Positions 1 through 9,198 of a stretch of DNA of 64,000 bases are shown here, piece by piece. The stretch comes from Hyphomonadaceae bacterium (lineage in GTDB: Bacteria > Pseudomonadota > Alphaproteobacteria > Caulobacterales > Maricaulaceae). Both the position numbers and the translations under genes were made by a program. The stretch is from the NCBI GenBank assembly GCA_013001295.1, contig JABDMW010000040.1, positions 124,001-188,000 of the forward strand. Direction: 5' to 3'. A model generated the notes under the pieces. The model was given only the letters and a program-made list of their open reading frames with translations, was not told the origin of the DNA and searched no databases. Each line of letters opens with the position of its first letter. Within the stretch, counting starts at the first letter, position 1.

Positions 1-321
1 GTGAAATCGACATTTGCCGTGATGGGCGACTATCCCAAGGGCAGTGAAATGGTCATGGATTTCATCAGCCCCGACTATGTGGACACGGGCGGTTTGGTCG
101 AAAACTCGGTTGACTATCTGGCCAAGGTGGTCACGGAAATGGGCGAGCCGATCAAAAGCCGGTATTTCGAAGCGGAACTGGAAGACATGCTGCTGGCCAG
201 CGGGTTCGGTCGTGTCGAATTTTTAAGTGCGCGCGCCCTGATCGACCGGTATTTGGACGGCAAAAACGCCGCATTTGATATGCCGGATGAAGCCACATCG
301 ATTTTAACGGCGCGGGTTTAA
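1..321 (+). CDS. C-terminal part of a SAM-dependent methyltransferase-like protein (5' end outside window)
   Basis: An open frame runs in from the window edge and stops at 319-321, giving at least 106 residues. The segment GEPIKSRYFEAELEDMLLASGF followed by a Leu/Tyr-rich helix resembles the C-terminal end of class I methyltransferases of the TIGR00027/leucine carboxyl methyltransferase-like group, where the last strand pairs with the Rossmann core. The SAM-binding motifs would lie upstream and cannot be seen. The GTG at position 1 is probably an internal valine codon, not the true start. The family assignment rests on this short tail only and is tentative. Confidence 0.5.
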   Translation: MKSTFAVMGDYPKGSEMVMDFISPDYVDTGGLVENSVDYLAKVVTEMGEPIKSRYFEAELEDMLLASGFGRVEFLSARALIDRYLDGKNAAFDMPDEATSILTARV

Positions 322-357
322 TTGCCGCGCAAATCGAGCCATTCCCAATCTATAGTC

Positions 358-810
358 TCAACACGTTGAGCAAGGCTCAGTCAGTTGGAACCCGGCTTCC
401 TGCCATCCTTTTATGCCGCCGTCCAAATGGGCAATATCAGTGAACCCCAATTCCGCCAATATCGGCAATGCCAGCGTGCTGCGACGTCCGGACCGGCAAT
501 GGACAAGATAAGGCGTGTTGCGATCGAGCGCCGTTAGTTGTTCCTTGAAATCCGCAGCTTTAAAATCAACATTGATCGCGCCGTCAATATGCCCGGCATT
601 GTATTCTTTTGGCGTGCGTACGTCTAAAATCACGGCGTTTTTATAGGTGTCCATATGACTGGCAACACCGTTAGCACCTAAATGTTTAGGGCCATTGTTT
701 TGCGTAATTACAGCCGATTGGCTTTCAACATCCGGTGTTTGCCCGGGTGCTTCCGCCGTGCACGACGCGCTCAGGATTAAAGCTGCAACTAATAGTGCTG
801 TTTGTTTCAT
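358..810 (-). CDS. Rhodanese-like domain lipoprotein (sulfurtransferase family)
   Basis: This 150-residue protein has a hydrophobic signal peptide ending in a lipobox-like LSASC with Cys17 as the probable lipidation site, so it is likely periplasmic and membrane anchored. Residues about 45-145 form one rhodanese domain. LDVRTPKEYNAGHIDGAIN is the typical strand-loop signature, and HCRSGRRS holds the active-site Cys105 in a six-residue loop. The catalytic Cys predicts a persulfide carrier or sulfurtransferase rather than an inactive domain. The start has a GGAG ribosome site. It is divergent from the cytochrome c gene across 152 bases. The natural substrate cannot be inferred. The protein ends in CSTC, an extra Cys pair. 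Confidence 0.85.
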   Translation of the reverse strand: MKQTALLVAALILSASCTAEAPGQTPDVESQSAVITQNNGPKHLGANGVASHMDTYKNAVILDVRTPKEYNAGHIDGAINVDFKAADFKEQLTALDRNTPYLVHCRSGRRSTLALPILAELGFTDIAHLDGGIKGWQEAGFQLTEPCSTC

Positions 811-962
811 TATTTTTCTCCGTCTTTGCAGTTGTAATATATCACATCAATATATTGTGGCCAATCTTGGTTTTTTTAAAGCCTCATATGTTGCAATTAG
901 CAACACAGCCGCTCATACTAACTGCACATCGTGATTGAGGCTGGACCAAGGGAGAATATATT

Positions 963-1358
963 ATGCGGTATCCGATATTCCTAACCGGACTCGCACTGAT
1001 CCTGAGTATGAGCCTGGCCGCCTGCCAGCAATCCCCGACGACCACTGACAGTACTGGCGACAAATCGAGCGAATCTACCGGCGACAATATCAATGAGGAC
1101 TTCATCGAACTTGGACAAAAAATCGTAAAGACGCGGTGTGCCTTCTGTCATAACACCACGACATCCGGCGATAGCCCGCGCACCGATGCCCCGCCCTTAC
1201 GCACGGTTTTGGCCAATTACAATCCGGACGCCCTTGCTGATGATTTTCGGGAAGGCCTGCAAGTGGGTCATCCGGACATGCCGGATTTCAATTTCAGCGT
1301 CAAAGAAGTCGACGGATTGCTCGCTTATTTAATCTCCATTCAAGAACCCCAAGAATAA
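963..1358 (+). CDS. Small lipoprotein c-type cytochrome
   Basis: This is a 131-residue protein with a lipoprotein signal (LAAC, Cys21), then a Ser/Thr/Asp-rich linker to about residue 45 and one cytochrome c domain. The heme motif CAFCH (Cys59, Cys62, His63) covalently binds one heme, and GHPDMPDF supplies a likely distal Met ligand near residue 103. This is the class I monoheme layout (cytochrome c551/cbb3-subunit-like). It would carry electrons on the periplasmic side, anchored by its lipid. GGGAGAA precedes the ATG. The partner oxidase or dehydrogenase is not encoded nearby. Confidence 0.88.
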   Translation: MRYPIFLTGLALILSMSLAACQQSPTTTDSTGDKSSESTGDNINEDFIELGQKIVKTRCAFCHNTTTSGDSPRTDAPPLRTVLANYNPDALADDFREGLQVGHPDMPDFNFSVKEVDGLLAYLISIQEPQE

Positions 1359-1381
1359 GTAATTGAAGTTTTCAGTTTGAT

Positions 1382-2299
1382 GTGCGCATAAACCTTATGG
1401 TTTCAATACGCGCTGCCCTCGTGAATCGTCTGCTGTTTCTAACAGGCGTTAAAACTTTTCTTTCCAATCCAGACAAAGTTGACGACAACATTGTGAAACT
1501 GCGCCGTAAGGGCCCGGATCTGCCGCGCGCTCGTTATCGTAAAATATTCAATGTCACCGAGACCGAGCAGGACGGCATTCGCGTTTTCACCGTTGCGCCG
1601 CGAGACCCGGACCAGAATATCAAAAAGCATGTCCTGTATCTGCATGGTGGCGGTTATCTGATGCCGATTGCCTGGGCGCATTGGAACTTTATCGGTCGCT
1701 TGGTTATGGCGACGGGCCGCAGTGTCACCGTGCCATTGTATCCGCTCGCGCCGGAGCATATATTCTCGGAAACACTCCCGGCTATGCAAACGGTTTTCCA
1801 CCGAATTGCTGAAAAATATGGAACTGAAAATATCGCGGTTATGGGCGACAGTGCCGGTGGCGGCATGACGCTGGCTCTTACACATAAACTTCGAGACGAA
1901 GACCAAATCCAGCCCGAGAAACTGGTGCTCTTATCACCCTGGCTCGACGCAACAGGAACGCATCCGGATCAGCCGGGTATCGAACCCAAAGATACCATGC
2001 TTGCGGTCTCGGGACTTAAAATGGCTGGGAAAATGTATGCGGGTGATGCACCTTCAAATGATATCCGTGTCAGCCCGCTGTTTGCTAACCATGCTGATCT
2101 TCCGCCCGTTCAGGTTCTGATTGGGACGCATGATATTTTACTGCCGGACAGCCAACGCTTCCGCGATCAAATGAGCAAACTCGGGACACCGGTCGATTAC
2201 CGTGAATATTCCGGCATGTATCATGTCTGGATGCTGATGGCGGTCCCGGAAGGCAAACAGGCGATGAGCGAAATCGCAGCGTTTTTAGCGCCGGCCTAG
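1382..2299 (+). CDS. Alpha/beta hydrolase, hormone-sensitive lipase-like family (esterase)
   Basis: The protein has 305 residues from GTG 1382, or 300 from ATG 1397; neither start has a clear ribosome site. The HSL-family oxyanion motif HGGGYL begins at His88 and the nucleophile elbow GDSAGGG places the catalytic Ser at 157. An Asp in GTHDILLPDS and a His in YHVWMLM complete the triad. Such enzymes hydrolyse short-chain acyl esters and are cytoplasmic, which fits the lack of a signal peptide. The 3' end overlaps the convergent carboxylesterase by 4 bases. A second HSL-type hydrolase lies at 42693-43787. The substrate is unknown. Confidence 0.85.
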   Translation: MRINLMVSIRAALVNRLLFLTGVKTFLSNPDKVDDNIVKLRRKGPDLPRARYRKIFNVTETEQDGIRVFTVAPRDPDQNIKKHVLYLHGGGYLMPIAWAHWNFIGRLVMATGRSVTVPLYPLAPEHIFSETLPAMQTVFHRIAEKYGTENIAVMGDSAGGGMTLALTHKLRDEDQIQPEKLVLLSPWLDATGTHPDQPGIEPKDTMLAVSGLKMAGKMYAGDAPSNDIRVSPLFANHADLPPVQVLIGTHDILLPDSQRFRDQMSKLGTPVDYREYSGMYHVWMLMAVPEGKQAMSEIAAFLAPA

Positions 2300-3996
2300 A
2301 CGCATTTTTGCTCTGTATTTAACGACGACAATTGCATGTTCGGCTCAAGCATCCATTCATTTAGAAAACTGGCGATGCCGCACCGATAGGCTTCGGTGAC
2401 CCGCGGATCCTCGAAAAAATCACTGACCAGTTGATCCGCCGTTTCCGCGCCTTTTTTAAGGTGAATACCTGCGTCGTTTTCACTGTCAAAATGGATGACA
2501 TTGGCCTCCGGTCCAAAGCGCGGCCATACGGGCTGGCCATCAACATCCGGCGTCCCCGTCCGCGCGAATGCAGCCCAGTAAGCACCCATCGCGCGGCTCA
2601 ACTGATCCCGGGTTTTGAAGGTCTTCTTTTTGAACATGATTTTGTCTGCATCTCCTAAAATCGAAAACCGGTTAAAGACAAACGGGATTTCAATACCGTG
2701 TGCAGCCCCCAGCATTTTCGATAAGTCCATCCACAAGAATTTGCCCCCTTCATCCCAGTCAAACTGGTAAGCATAAATGTCTTCGTGCCCACCGTCCCGC
2801 ATCATAGTGAGCGGCGCATCGACCGAGCGGACCCGCCAATTGCGGCTGCCATATTCGGATGCGGCGTCATAAATATCTTGATCTCGGGCGACGATAAATT
2901 GACCCATCTTTGTTTCCGTCAACCGTTCATCAAACAGGTTGAATAGTTTCATCTCGTCCCGGTTAATGCCGCTAATGGTTGGAACAGTACTGTAATTATC
3001 TGCGGACGCGAAAACTTCGCGCAAAGGAATAGCAGGAAGCACGACGCCGTCTTCAACGATGCGCGGCAAATCCATAAAACCGCCCGCGTCAAGTTCGTAG
3101 GCGGCGAAAACGTCGGCGAGGCTGGCTGTGTGAAATTTATCGAAACCGCCTAACCGTTCCGCCACTTGTAACGAGGGGTTGGGTTGATCACCGGATAACC
3201 CCTGGGCTTCGTCCACGGAAACGCTGTCAAAACTTCCGGATTGAATGATCGCTTTGTGAAACAGGCCTTCCGCCAACGGGCTCGCCAAAAGCGAGACCAC
3301 ATTATGACCGCCGGCGCTTTCACCAAAAATGGTCACATTGTCTGGATCGCCGCCAAAGACGCTTGCATTGTCCTGCACCCATTTCAACGCCGCGATCAGA
3401 TCAAGAATACCGAAGTTGGCGGATTTTTCTTCTTCGCTTTCTGCACTCGCGACCAGATCGGGATGGGAGAACCACCCCAGCGGCCCAAGCCGGTATTGCA
3501 CCGACATGACGATGACGTTCTCATGTGCTGCTAATTTGTCGCCGATATAAAGCTGGGATGCCCCGGATACATTGCTGCCGCCGTGAATCCAGACCATAAC
3601 CGGTAAGGATTTTCCTTTTGCATCAGAAGGCGCGTAAATATCAAAAGCCAGGCAGTCTTCAGAGCCCTCAAGCTCGCCATTTGTGAAACTTTCAATCGGT
3701 GTGAATGACGTCGCGATTTGCGGACAGACGGGTGCGAATTTGAGGGCTTCCCTATTGCCGTTCCAATCAGGCGCAGGACGCGGGCCACGCCAACGGTTTT
3801 CGCCAGATGTATCAGCGGCGTAAGGAACACCGCGCCAAACATGGGCGCCGTTTTCCGCGATAAATCCAGTTAATTCCCCTTGTGCGACACGGACTATCGT
3901 GGCGTCAGCCAATTCAGGAACAAAGGTTTCCTTCGGCTTAAAGATCACCCATCCGATCAAAAGGAATACTAAAATTATCGCGATTATTTTCTTCAT
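2296..3996 (-). CDS. Carboxylesterase type B family protein, membrane-anchored or secreted
   Basis: This 566-residue protein starts with an uncleaved anchor or signal segment (residues 4-19, IIAIILVFLLIGWVIF). The type B esterase landmarks follow: an early RGVPYA, the SEDCLAFDIYAP motif (about 112-124), the oxyanion HGGSN at 138-142, and the nucleophile elbow FGESAGGHN with Ser227. GAAHGIEIPFVF provides the usual catalytic His. The length is standard for the family. It hydrolyses carboxylic esters; the in vivo substrate is not predictable. It is convergent with the HSL-type esterase. The ribosome site is weak (GAGCTG). Confidence 0.88.
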   Translation of the reverse strand: MKKIIAIILVFLLIGWVIFKPKETFVPELADATIVRVAQGELTGFIAENGAHVWRGVPYAADTSGENRWRGPRPAPDWNGNREALKFAPVCPQIATSFTPIESFTNGELEGSEDCLAFDIYAPSDAKGKSLPVMVWIHGGSNVSGASQLYIGDKLAAHENVIVMSVQYRLGPLGWFSHPDLVASAESEEEKSANFGILDLIAALKWVQDNASVFGGDPDNVTIFGESAGGHNVVSLLASPLAEGLFHKAIIQSGSFDSVSVDEAQGLSGDQPNPSLQVAERLGGFDKFHTASLADVFAAYELDAGGFMDLPRIVEDGVVLPAIPLREVFASADNYSTVPTISGINRDEMKLFNLFDERLTETKMGQFIVARDQDIYDAASEYGSRNWRVRSVDAPLTMMRDGGHEDIYAYQFDWDEGGKFLWMDLSKMLGAAHGIEIPFVFNRFSILGDADKIMFKKKTFKTRDQLSRAMGAYWAAFARTGTPDVDGQPVWPRFGPEANVIHFDSENDAGIHLKKGAETADQLVSDFFEDPRVTEAYRCGIASFLNEWMLEPNMQLSSLNTEQKCV

Positions 3997-4189
3997 CAGC
4001 TCGGCTTTTAAATGTCATGGATTATTTTATTCCTATTTTCCATATAGCACCCCCCAGCTTTGTGCAATTGGCATCCTTTATGCCGGTGAAGTTCACGACC
4101 CCACAAAAATCGTTCGCTTAGTATCTGACTCATTTTGTCATATCGACAAAGTGTCGCGATAAAGTATAATTGGCGTTACGGAGAACATT

Positions 4190-4792
4190 ATGAACGATAC
4201 CAAAGACCATGGCGACCGCGCCCAGTTTAAAGAGATGACGGAAGGCACCAAGGATGATTGGATGATCATCAAGGATCATGCCATGGAGTTCAACACGGGC
4301 CTGGCCGATCGTGTCCTGGATCATCTCAGAATTTTAGACGGCGACTTCGGTGGTTTTCCAATCGACCGATTGGCCCATTCTTTACAAACCGCGACGCGCG
4401 CGCATCGGGATGGCCGCGACGAGGAATATGTCGTCTGTGCCCTTTTGCACGATATCGGCGATACACTTGGCAGCTACAATCACCCCGACATCGCGGCCGC
4501 CATCGTCAAGCCGTTCGTATCTGAGAAAAACCATTGGATGGTCGCCAATCACGGCATTTTTCAGGGCTATTATTTCTTTGATTATCTTGGTCTGGATAAA
4601 AACCTGCGCGACAATTTCAAAGATCACCCACACTACGAATACACGGCGCAATTCTGTCACCTCTATGATCAGAAAGCCTTTGATCCGGACTATGAAAGCG
4701 AGCCGCTCTCGTTCTTCGAACCCATGGTTCGGCGCCTGTTTGCCGTGCCCAAAAACTCCGTTTACAAGGCCGCGCTGGAAGCCGCAGAATAG
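4190..4792 (+). CDS. HD-domain protein related to PhnZ-type diiron oxygenases
   Basis: This is a 200-residue cytoplasmic protein with a GGAG ribosome site. The HD metal-binding pattern is visible: His63 in RLAHSLQT, the His87-Asp88 pair in LLHDIGD, further His at 98, 115 and 121 (ANHGIFQGYYF), and later Asp residues. PhnZ and TmpB, which cleave organophosphonates with mixed-valent diiron centres, share this small HD layout. However, the upstream Tyr/Glu pair used by PhnZ is not clearly present, and no phosphonate genes are nearby. I therefore call the fold confidently and the oxygenase chemistry only tentatively. It may instead be a phosphohydrolase. Confidence 0.7.
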   Translation: MNDTKDHGDRAQFKEMTEGTKDDWMIIKDHAMEFNTGLADRVLDHLRILDGDFGGFPIDRLAHSLQTATRAHRDGRDEEYVVCALLHDIGDTLGSYNHPDIAAAIVKPFVSEKNHWMVANHGIFQGYYFFDYLGLDKNLRDNFKDHPHYEYTAQFCHLYDQKAFDPDYESEPLSFFEPMVRRLFAVPKNSVYKAALEAAE

Positions 4793-4951
4793 CCTAAAAT
4801 ATAGCGTTTTTGGCGAACTTAAACGTCCCCATTTCCTTAACCCCAAGTAAACCTGCGTGTTTACGCATTATTTTCCTTATTTTGCTAGGTTTTCGCCCAA
4901 TTAACGACCCGGAACGGGCGCAATGGTTTTTTGGTGGAAAAAGGCACCCAG

Positions 4952-6442
4952 ATGATCTGGAAGCAAATGCTCGGATATATCCCCGTAAATGTGGCCAATA
5001 TTGTGGTCAGTTTCGGGACGATAGCCATCCTGACCCGCCTGTTTGACGGGGCAGAGTTCGGCCGCTATGCGCTCGCGGTTGTCAGCATGCATTTCGTCCA
5101 CACTATGCTGTTTTCCTGGATTGAGGCCGCGATGGCGCGCTATTATGCCCGCGCCGAAAGACACGGCAATCTCGCCTCCCATATCAAGACCAGTTACGCC
5201 ATCGCCGCATTACTGGGGATTGTTGGCCTGCCCTTGCTGATTGGGTTAACTTATATCTCACCATTCGATGACACGATGAAAATGGTGCTGGCCTTCGCCC
5301 TTTCCTCGACCTGCCTGACCTTAATTTACAATATCGGGATAGAGGCCCATAAGGCGGCTCACCGGATTGGGCGCTATAGCGCTATTCACTCGTCGCAAAG
5401 CTTGGTCGGCTTTTTTGCCGGGGTTTTGTTGATCCTCATGACGCCTTTGCGCGAAACTGCGCCGTTTGTCGGGATTTTCATTGCTAATATTTTTGCGCTC
5501 CTGATTGACCTGCCCTTTATGCTCAAACAAGCCAAGGGCGGCAAAGTCGAACGACGACGCAATAAGGAATATTTCACCTATGGCATGCCCGTCTGCCTTG
5601 CCTTGATGCTGGCCTACATGCTGTCCCAGGGCGATTTGTTTTTTATCAAATACTTTATGGGCGACGCTGCAGTCGGTGAATACAATGCGGGGTATAATCT
5701 CGCCAACCGATCGCTCGACGTCTTATTTATGTGGGTCGGCATGGCAGTCACACCGATCGCGATTACCGCACTGGAACACGACGGTCTCGAAAAAACCAAA
5801 AAGGTCTTGCACGATTATGGCGCCACGCTTCTCCTAATCACTCTGCCCGCCGCCACAGGCGTGGCTTTGGTTGCAGAACCGGCGGGATTTATCTTGGGCG
5901 AAAGTGTGCGCGCAGAAGCCATCAAGATCATTCCCTGGATTGCCTTCGCCGGTGTGATGAACGGGTTCATATCCTTCTATGCACAGCGGGGATTCGTCTT
6001 GGCCCGCAAAACCGGCGCGCTTGCTATCACCATGATCATTCCAGTCATCTTGAATTTCACGCTCAACTGGTATCTCATTCCCATTTATGGGTTGAAAGGC
6101 GCGATTTGGGCCACCTTAGCCGCCTATGGCCTCGGCCTTGTCGCCTCTATCATCGTAGCGCGGCGGTATTTTCCCTTACCACTGCCTTGGACGGCTCTGG
6201 TCAAAACCAGTTTCGCCTGTCTGGTGATGGCGGGCGTAGTCTTTGCGGTGAAAACGCCTGAGAACATGCCGGATGTGATCGAACTGCTGTTAAAAGCCGC
6301 GATCGGTGCGGGTGTGTACGGACTTGTTGCTTTCGCCACCAATGCTGCGAATTGTCGTGAACTGATCAAAGGGATTGTCGCGCGATTTAAAAATCCAAAG
6401 TCCGGAGAACCGGTCGATCAATTGGGGAATGCTTCCTTATGA
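4952..6442 (+). CDS. Polysaccharide flippase, MOP/MATE superfamily (Wzx-like), copy 1
   Basis: This is a 496-residue integral membrane protein with about 12-14 hydrophobic helices, typical of Wzx flippases that move undecaprenyl-linked oligosaccharide across the inner membrane. I place the start at ATG 4952 rather than TTG 4931. GGAAAAAGG sits just upstream of this ATG, and the resulting N-terminus (MLGYIPVN..., TRLFDGAEFGRYAL) aligns with the second flippase at 23346-24785 (LLGYAPVK..., TRLLSADEYGRYAL). It heads an operon, and its stop overlaps the next start as ATGA. The linked glycosyltransferases and deacetylase support an exopolysaccharide role. Confidence 0.88.
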   Translation: MIWKQMLGYIPVNVANIVVSFGTIAILTRLFDGAEFGRYALAVVSMHFVHTMLFSWIEAAMARYYARAERHGNLASHIKTSYAIAALLGIVGLPLLIGLTYISPFDDTMKMVLAFALSSTCLTLIYNIGIEAHKAAHRIGRYSAIHSSQSLVGFFAGVLLILMTPLRETAPFVGIFIANIFALLIDLPFMLKQAKGGKVERRRNKEYFTYGMPVCLALMLAYMLSQGDLFFIKYFMGDAAVGEYNAGYNLANRSLDVLFMWVGMAVTPIAITALEHDGLEKTKKVLHDYGATLLLITLPAATGVALVAEPAGFILGESVRAEAIKIIPWIAFAGVMNGFISFYAQRGFVLARKTGALAITMIIPVILNFTLNWYLIPIYGLKGAIWATLAAYGLGLVASIIVARRYFPLPLPWTALVKTSFACLVMAGVVFAVKTPENMPDVIELLLKAAIGAGVYGLVAFATNAANCRELIKGIVARFKNPKSGEPVDQLGNASL

Positions 6443-7410
6443 TCGACATTGTAACAAACACTCGCAAAGGTGCATGTAAACCCAAGCTATCCGTTTTGAT
6501 CCCTAGTTATAAGGACGACGCGACGCCGCTGCTCGAACGTCTCCTCACGGAAACGAATGAGGTATTGAACGTTGAAATTCTAATGTATGATGACGGGTCC
6601 GGCGACGCGACGATCAATGCTGAACTCGCGGCGATGTGCAAGAATGCAGCGACGCCCGTCAGCTTGTTTTTTGCCAGTGTCAATAAAGGCCGCTCAGTGG
6701 CGCGCAATTATTTGGTCGAGAATGCCCGCGCCGATTGGGTGTTGTTTCTGGACGCGGATATGCGCCCCGAGACGGATGATTTTCTCGCGACTTATCTGGA
6801 CGAGATTAAAAAAGATAAGGCGGATATTTTGTTTGGCGGTTTCACCGTTCCCAAAGAAAAACAATCGCGCGCAACGGAGCTACACCGGGCTTTCTCACAG
6901 ACCTCGGATTGTCTGGATGCCAGAGCCCGCACCGCCAAAGGACCACAATATGTCGCCAGTTCCAACTTGTGTGTTCGAAAAAGTGTGCTGACAGACGAGC
7001 CGTTCGATACAGGATTCTCTGGCTGGGGATGGGAAGACAGCGAGTGGGCCGCCCGTGTCGCCAAAAAATACAAACTGAAACATCTCGATAACCCGGCCCT
7101 GCACTTGGGCTTGGAAAGTACGGAAACTTTATTGTCGCGGTTCAAAACCAGCGGCGGAAATTATATCCGTTTTACCTGGAAACATCCGGAGCTGGCTAAA
7201 TCTCTGACCCTTTTCAAAATGAGCCAACGCTTAAAGTCCCTCCCCGGTCAAGCAATGATGCGGCCTTTTCTGGCGTTCACGGTCAGGCGCTCATTCATGC
7301 CGATTAAATTGCGTCTCCTGGCGCTCAAACTGTGGCGAGCCAGCTGGTATGCGCAAGCTTTCAAAACATCGGCGAAATTAACGAACGCATTTGTCACGGA
7401 GGCCTTGTAA
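6439..7410 (+). CDS. Family 2 glycosyltransferase
   Basis: The protein has 323 residues with a GT-A fold. LSVLIPSYKDD opens the nucleotide-binding strand. YDDGSGD and LFLDADMRPE give the donor/metal-binding Asp residues, and GFSGWGWEDSEWAARV is the ED-type acceptor motif. It has no transmembrane segment in the catalytic part and so should act on the cytoplasmic face. It transfers a sugar from a nucleotide donor to a lipid-linked acceptor. The start overlaps the flippase stop (ATGA, 6439-6442), which implies translational coupling. The sugar specificity cannot be read from sequence. Confidence 0.88.
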   Translation: MIDIVTNTRKGACKPKLSVLIPSYKDDATPLLERLLTETNEVLNVEILMYDDGSGDATINAELAAMCKNAATPVSLFFASVNKGRSVARNYLVENARADWVLFLDADMRPETDDFLATYLDEIKKDKADILFGGFTVPKEKQSRATELHRAFSQTSDCLDARARTAKGPQYVASSNLCVRKSVLTDEPFDTGFSGWGWEDSEWAARVAKKYKLKHLDNPALHLGLESTETLLSRFKTSGGNYIRFTWKHPELAKSLTLFKMSQRLKSLPGQAMMRPFLAFTVRRSFMPIKLRLLALKLWRASWYAQAFKTSAKLTNAFVTEAL

Positions 7411-8204
7411 TGCCGCTGGACCTCACGTTGAAAAATGCACATCCGTATGAGCCATCAAAAAGCCTGGTTGCAAAAATCGCGCGGCGGCTCGTACCCTTTC
7501 AAGAGCGCCGTGATGTCCGGTTCAAATTGGACAAGCCGGTCGTCAGCTTCACGTTCGACGACTTTCCCCGCTCCGCCATTGAGAACGGATCGGACCTTCT
7601 TGAAAAGCAAGGCTGGAACGCCACTTTTTATGTCGCGGCAGGCTTGCGGGATGTTTTCAATCATCACGGCCAACAGTTTGCTGCCGAGGACCTGCCTGCT
7701 TTGGAAGCCCGAGGTCATGAAATCGCCGGGCATAGCTTCGGACATATTGATTTAACCTATCTCTCGCAAACGGCTTTGATCGCGGAAATCAACCGCAACA
7801 AAAAGGCTTTACGCGCCATGGGCGTCAATGGCCCTATCGATAATTTCGCCTATCCATTTGGGGCGGTATCTGCACTGTTGAAGAAAACGCTTGCAGGACA
7901 ATTCAAGACCTTGCGGGGGATCACGCCGGCAACCCATGTCAACAAGGCGGATTTAAACGGACTGAAGTCTGCGCCTGTGTTCAGCGGCGCCAAACTCGAT
8001 CATACGATGACCCTGATCGAGGGTCTGAAGTCTCAGCCCGGATGGCTGACCTTGTTTGCCCACGATATTCGCGACACGCCGAGCGAATGGGGCTGCACAC
8101 CGGAAGAGTTTACAGCGATCATCGAGGCCGTCAAAAATACCGGGGCACTGGTTCTCCCTATCCAATCAGCAATTCAACATGTGGAGTCCAACCGTGTCGA
8201 CTAA
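7410..8204 (+). CDS. Polysaccharide deacetylase family protein (NodB homology domain)
   Basis: The protein has 264 residues from ATG 7410, which overlaps the previous stop as TAATG and has CGGAGG upstream; longer readings begin inside the glycosyltransferase. VVSFTFDDFPRSA is the NodB motif 1 with the metal/catalytic Asp pair. GHEIAGHSFGHIDLTYLS is motif 2 with the metal-binding His residues, and FAYPFGAVS is motif 3. The enzyme removes N- or O-acetyl groups from a carbohydrate. There is no signal peptide, so it probably acts on a cytoplasmic lipid-linked intermediate. The operon position supports a role in modifying the repeat unit. Confidence 0.87.
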   Translation: MPLDLTLKNAHPYEPSKSLVAKIARRLVPFQERRDVRFKLDKPVVSFTFDDFPRSAIENGSDLLEKQGWNATFYVAAGLRDVFNHHGQQFAAEDLPALEARGHEIAGHSFGHIDLTYLSQTALIAEINRNKKALRAMGVNGPIDNFAYPFGAVSALLKKTLAGQFKTLRGITPATHVNKADLNGLKSAPVFSGAKLDHTMTLIEGLKSQPGWLTLFAHDIRDTPSEWGCTPEEFTAIIEAVKNTGALVLPIQSAIQHVESNRVD

Positions 8205-9150
8205 ATCAAAAATTGACAATGGTGTGTCGGTTATCGTCCCGACATTCAGGCGGCCTGACGGGCTAAAGATCGCGCTTGAGAGCCTAATGACCCAAAGCGC
8301 AAATGGTCTTACCATAGAGATCATCGTTGCCGACAATGATCCGAAAGGCAGCGCCAAAACTTTTGTCACGAAATTTGCCAAAACCGCGGCAATTAAAACC
8401 CGGTATTTGCATGTGCCTGACCCGGGCGTCTCCAACGCCCGCAACGGGGCGCTGGCCACTGCTAAAGGCCGCTATCTGGCGTTTCTGGACGATGATCAGG
8501 AAGCGGGCGAGAATTGGCTCTCGACTCTGCTCGAGATTTCACAAAAATACCAAGCTGCCCTGGCCTTTATACCAACACTGGCACGTATCCCGGGTCAATC
8601 AAAATACGATGATTATCTGCAGGACTTCTTTTCGCGCCAGGGCCCGAAACTCGAGGAAGGCATGATCAAAGAGTTTTTTGGCTGTGGTAATTCCTTGCTG
8701 GACACCAAACTCTGCACCCTGCCAAATCCGCCATTTGATGTCGAAATGAATGAAACCGGCGGCGAAGATGATATGCTGTTCTCAGAATTGCAAACACAGG
8801 GTATCAAAATCGCCTGGTCGCGAAATGCGATCTGTTATGAAGACATCCGTCCCCACCGCGCGACGCCGGAATATATCAAAGTCCGCAGTTTCGCTTTCGG
8901 ACAAGGCCCGGTTCAGATGTGCTATGAAACCAGTCCCACAAACTGGCTTGGCGTCATTAAATGGATGGTGGTTGGCGTCGTGCAATGGGGGATCTACACA
9001 CCCCTCGCATGGGTCACCAAGCTGTTCGGTCACCCCTCATATATTCATTATCTGTCGCGCGCCGCGCAGGGTAAAGGCAAGATCTTCTGGTATGGCGACA
9101 ACCGGCCGAAATTATACGGCGCAGCTGTTGTTGAAAACAAAGCCTTTTGA
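8194..9150 (+). CDS. Family 2 glycosyltransferase, second copy
   Basis: The chosen start is GTG 8194 with GGAG at 8183-8186, giving 318 residues; ATG 8179 is possible but lacks a ribosome site. It overlaps the deacetylase end by 11 bases. VSVIVPTFRRPDGL and FLDDDQEAGENW are GT2 donor-site motifs, and ETGGEDDMLFSELQ is the acceptor-side ED motif. A hydrophobic stretch around WLGVIKWMVVGVVQWGIYTPLAW suggests membrane association near the C-terminus. The donor sugar is unknown. It is the last gene of the operon that begins at 4952. Confidence 0.87.
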   Translation: MSTKSKIDNGVSVIVPTFRRPDGLKIALESLMTQSANGLTIEIIVADNDPKGSAKTFVTKFAKTAAIKTRYLHVPDPGVSNARNGALATAKGRYLAFLDDDQEAGENWLSTLLEISQKYQAALAFIPTLARIPGQSKYDDYLQDFFSRQGPKLEEGMIKEFFGCGNSLLDTKLCTLPNPPFDVEMNETGGEDDMLFSELQTQGIKIAWSRNAICYEDIRPHRATPEYIKVRSFAFGQGPVQMCYETSPTNWLGVIKWMVVGVVQWGIYTPLAWVTKLFGHPSYIHYLSRAAQGKGKIFWYGDNRPKLYGAAVVENKAF

Positions 9151-9177
9151 TGAAGGAGCGGAAAAACCGCTCCTTCA
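9151..9177. terminator. Strong hairpin between convergent genes
   Basis: There is an 11-bp perfect stem (9151-9161 with 9167-9177) and a five-A loop directly after the glycosyltransferase stop. It separates this operon from the convergent small secreted protein. No U-rich tract follows on either strand, so it may end or stabilise transcripts without being a classical intrinsic terminator. Confidence 0.55.
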
Positions 9178-9198
9178 AATTGCTCATGCAGAAATGGC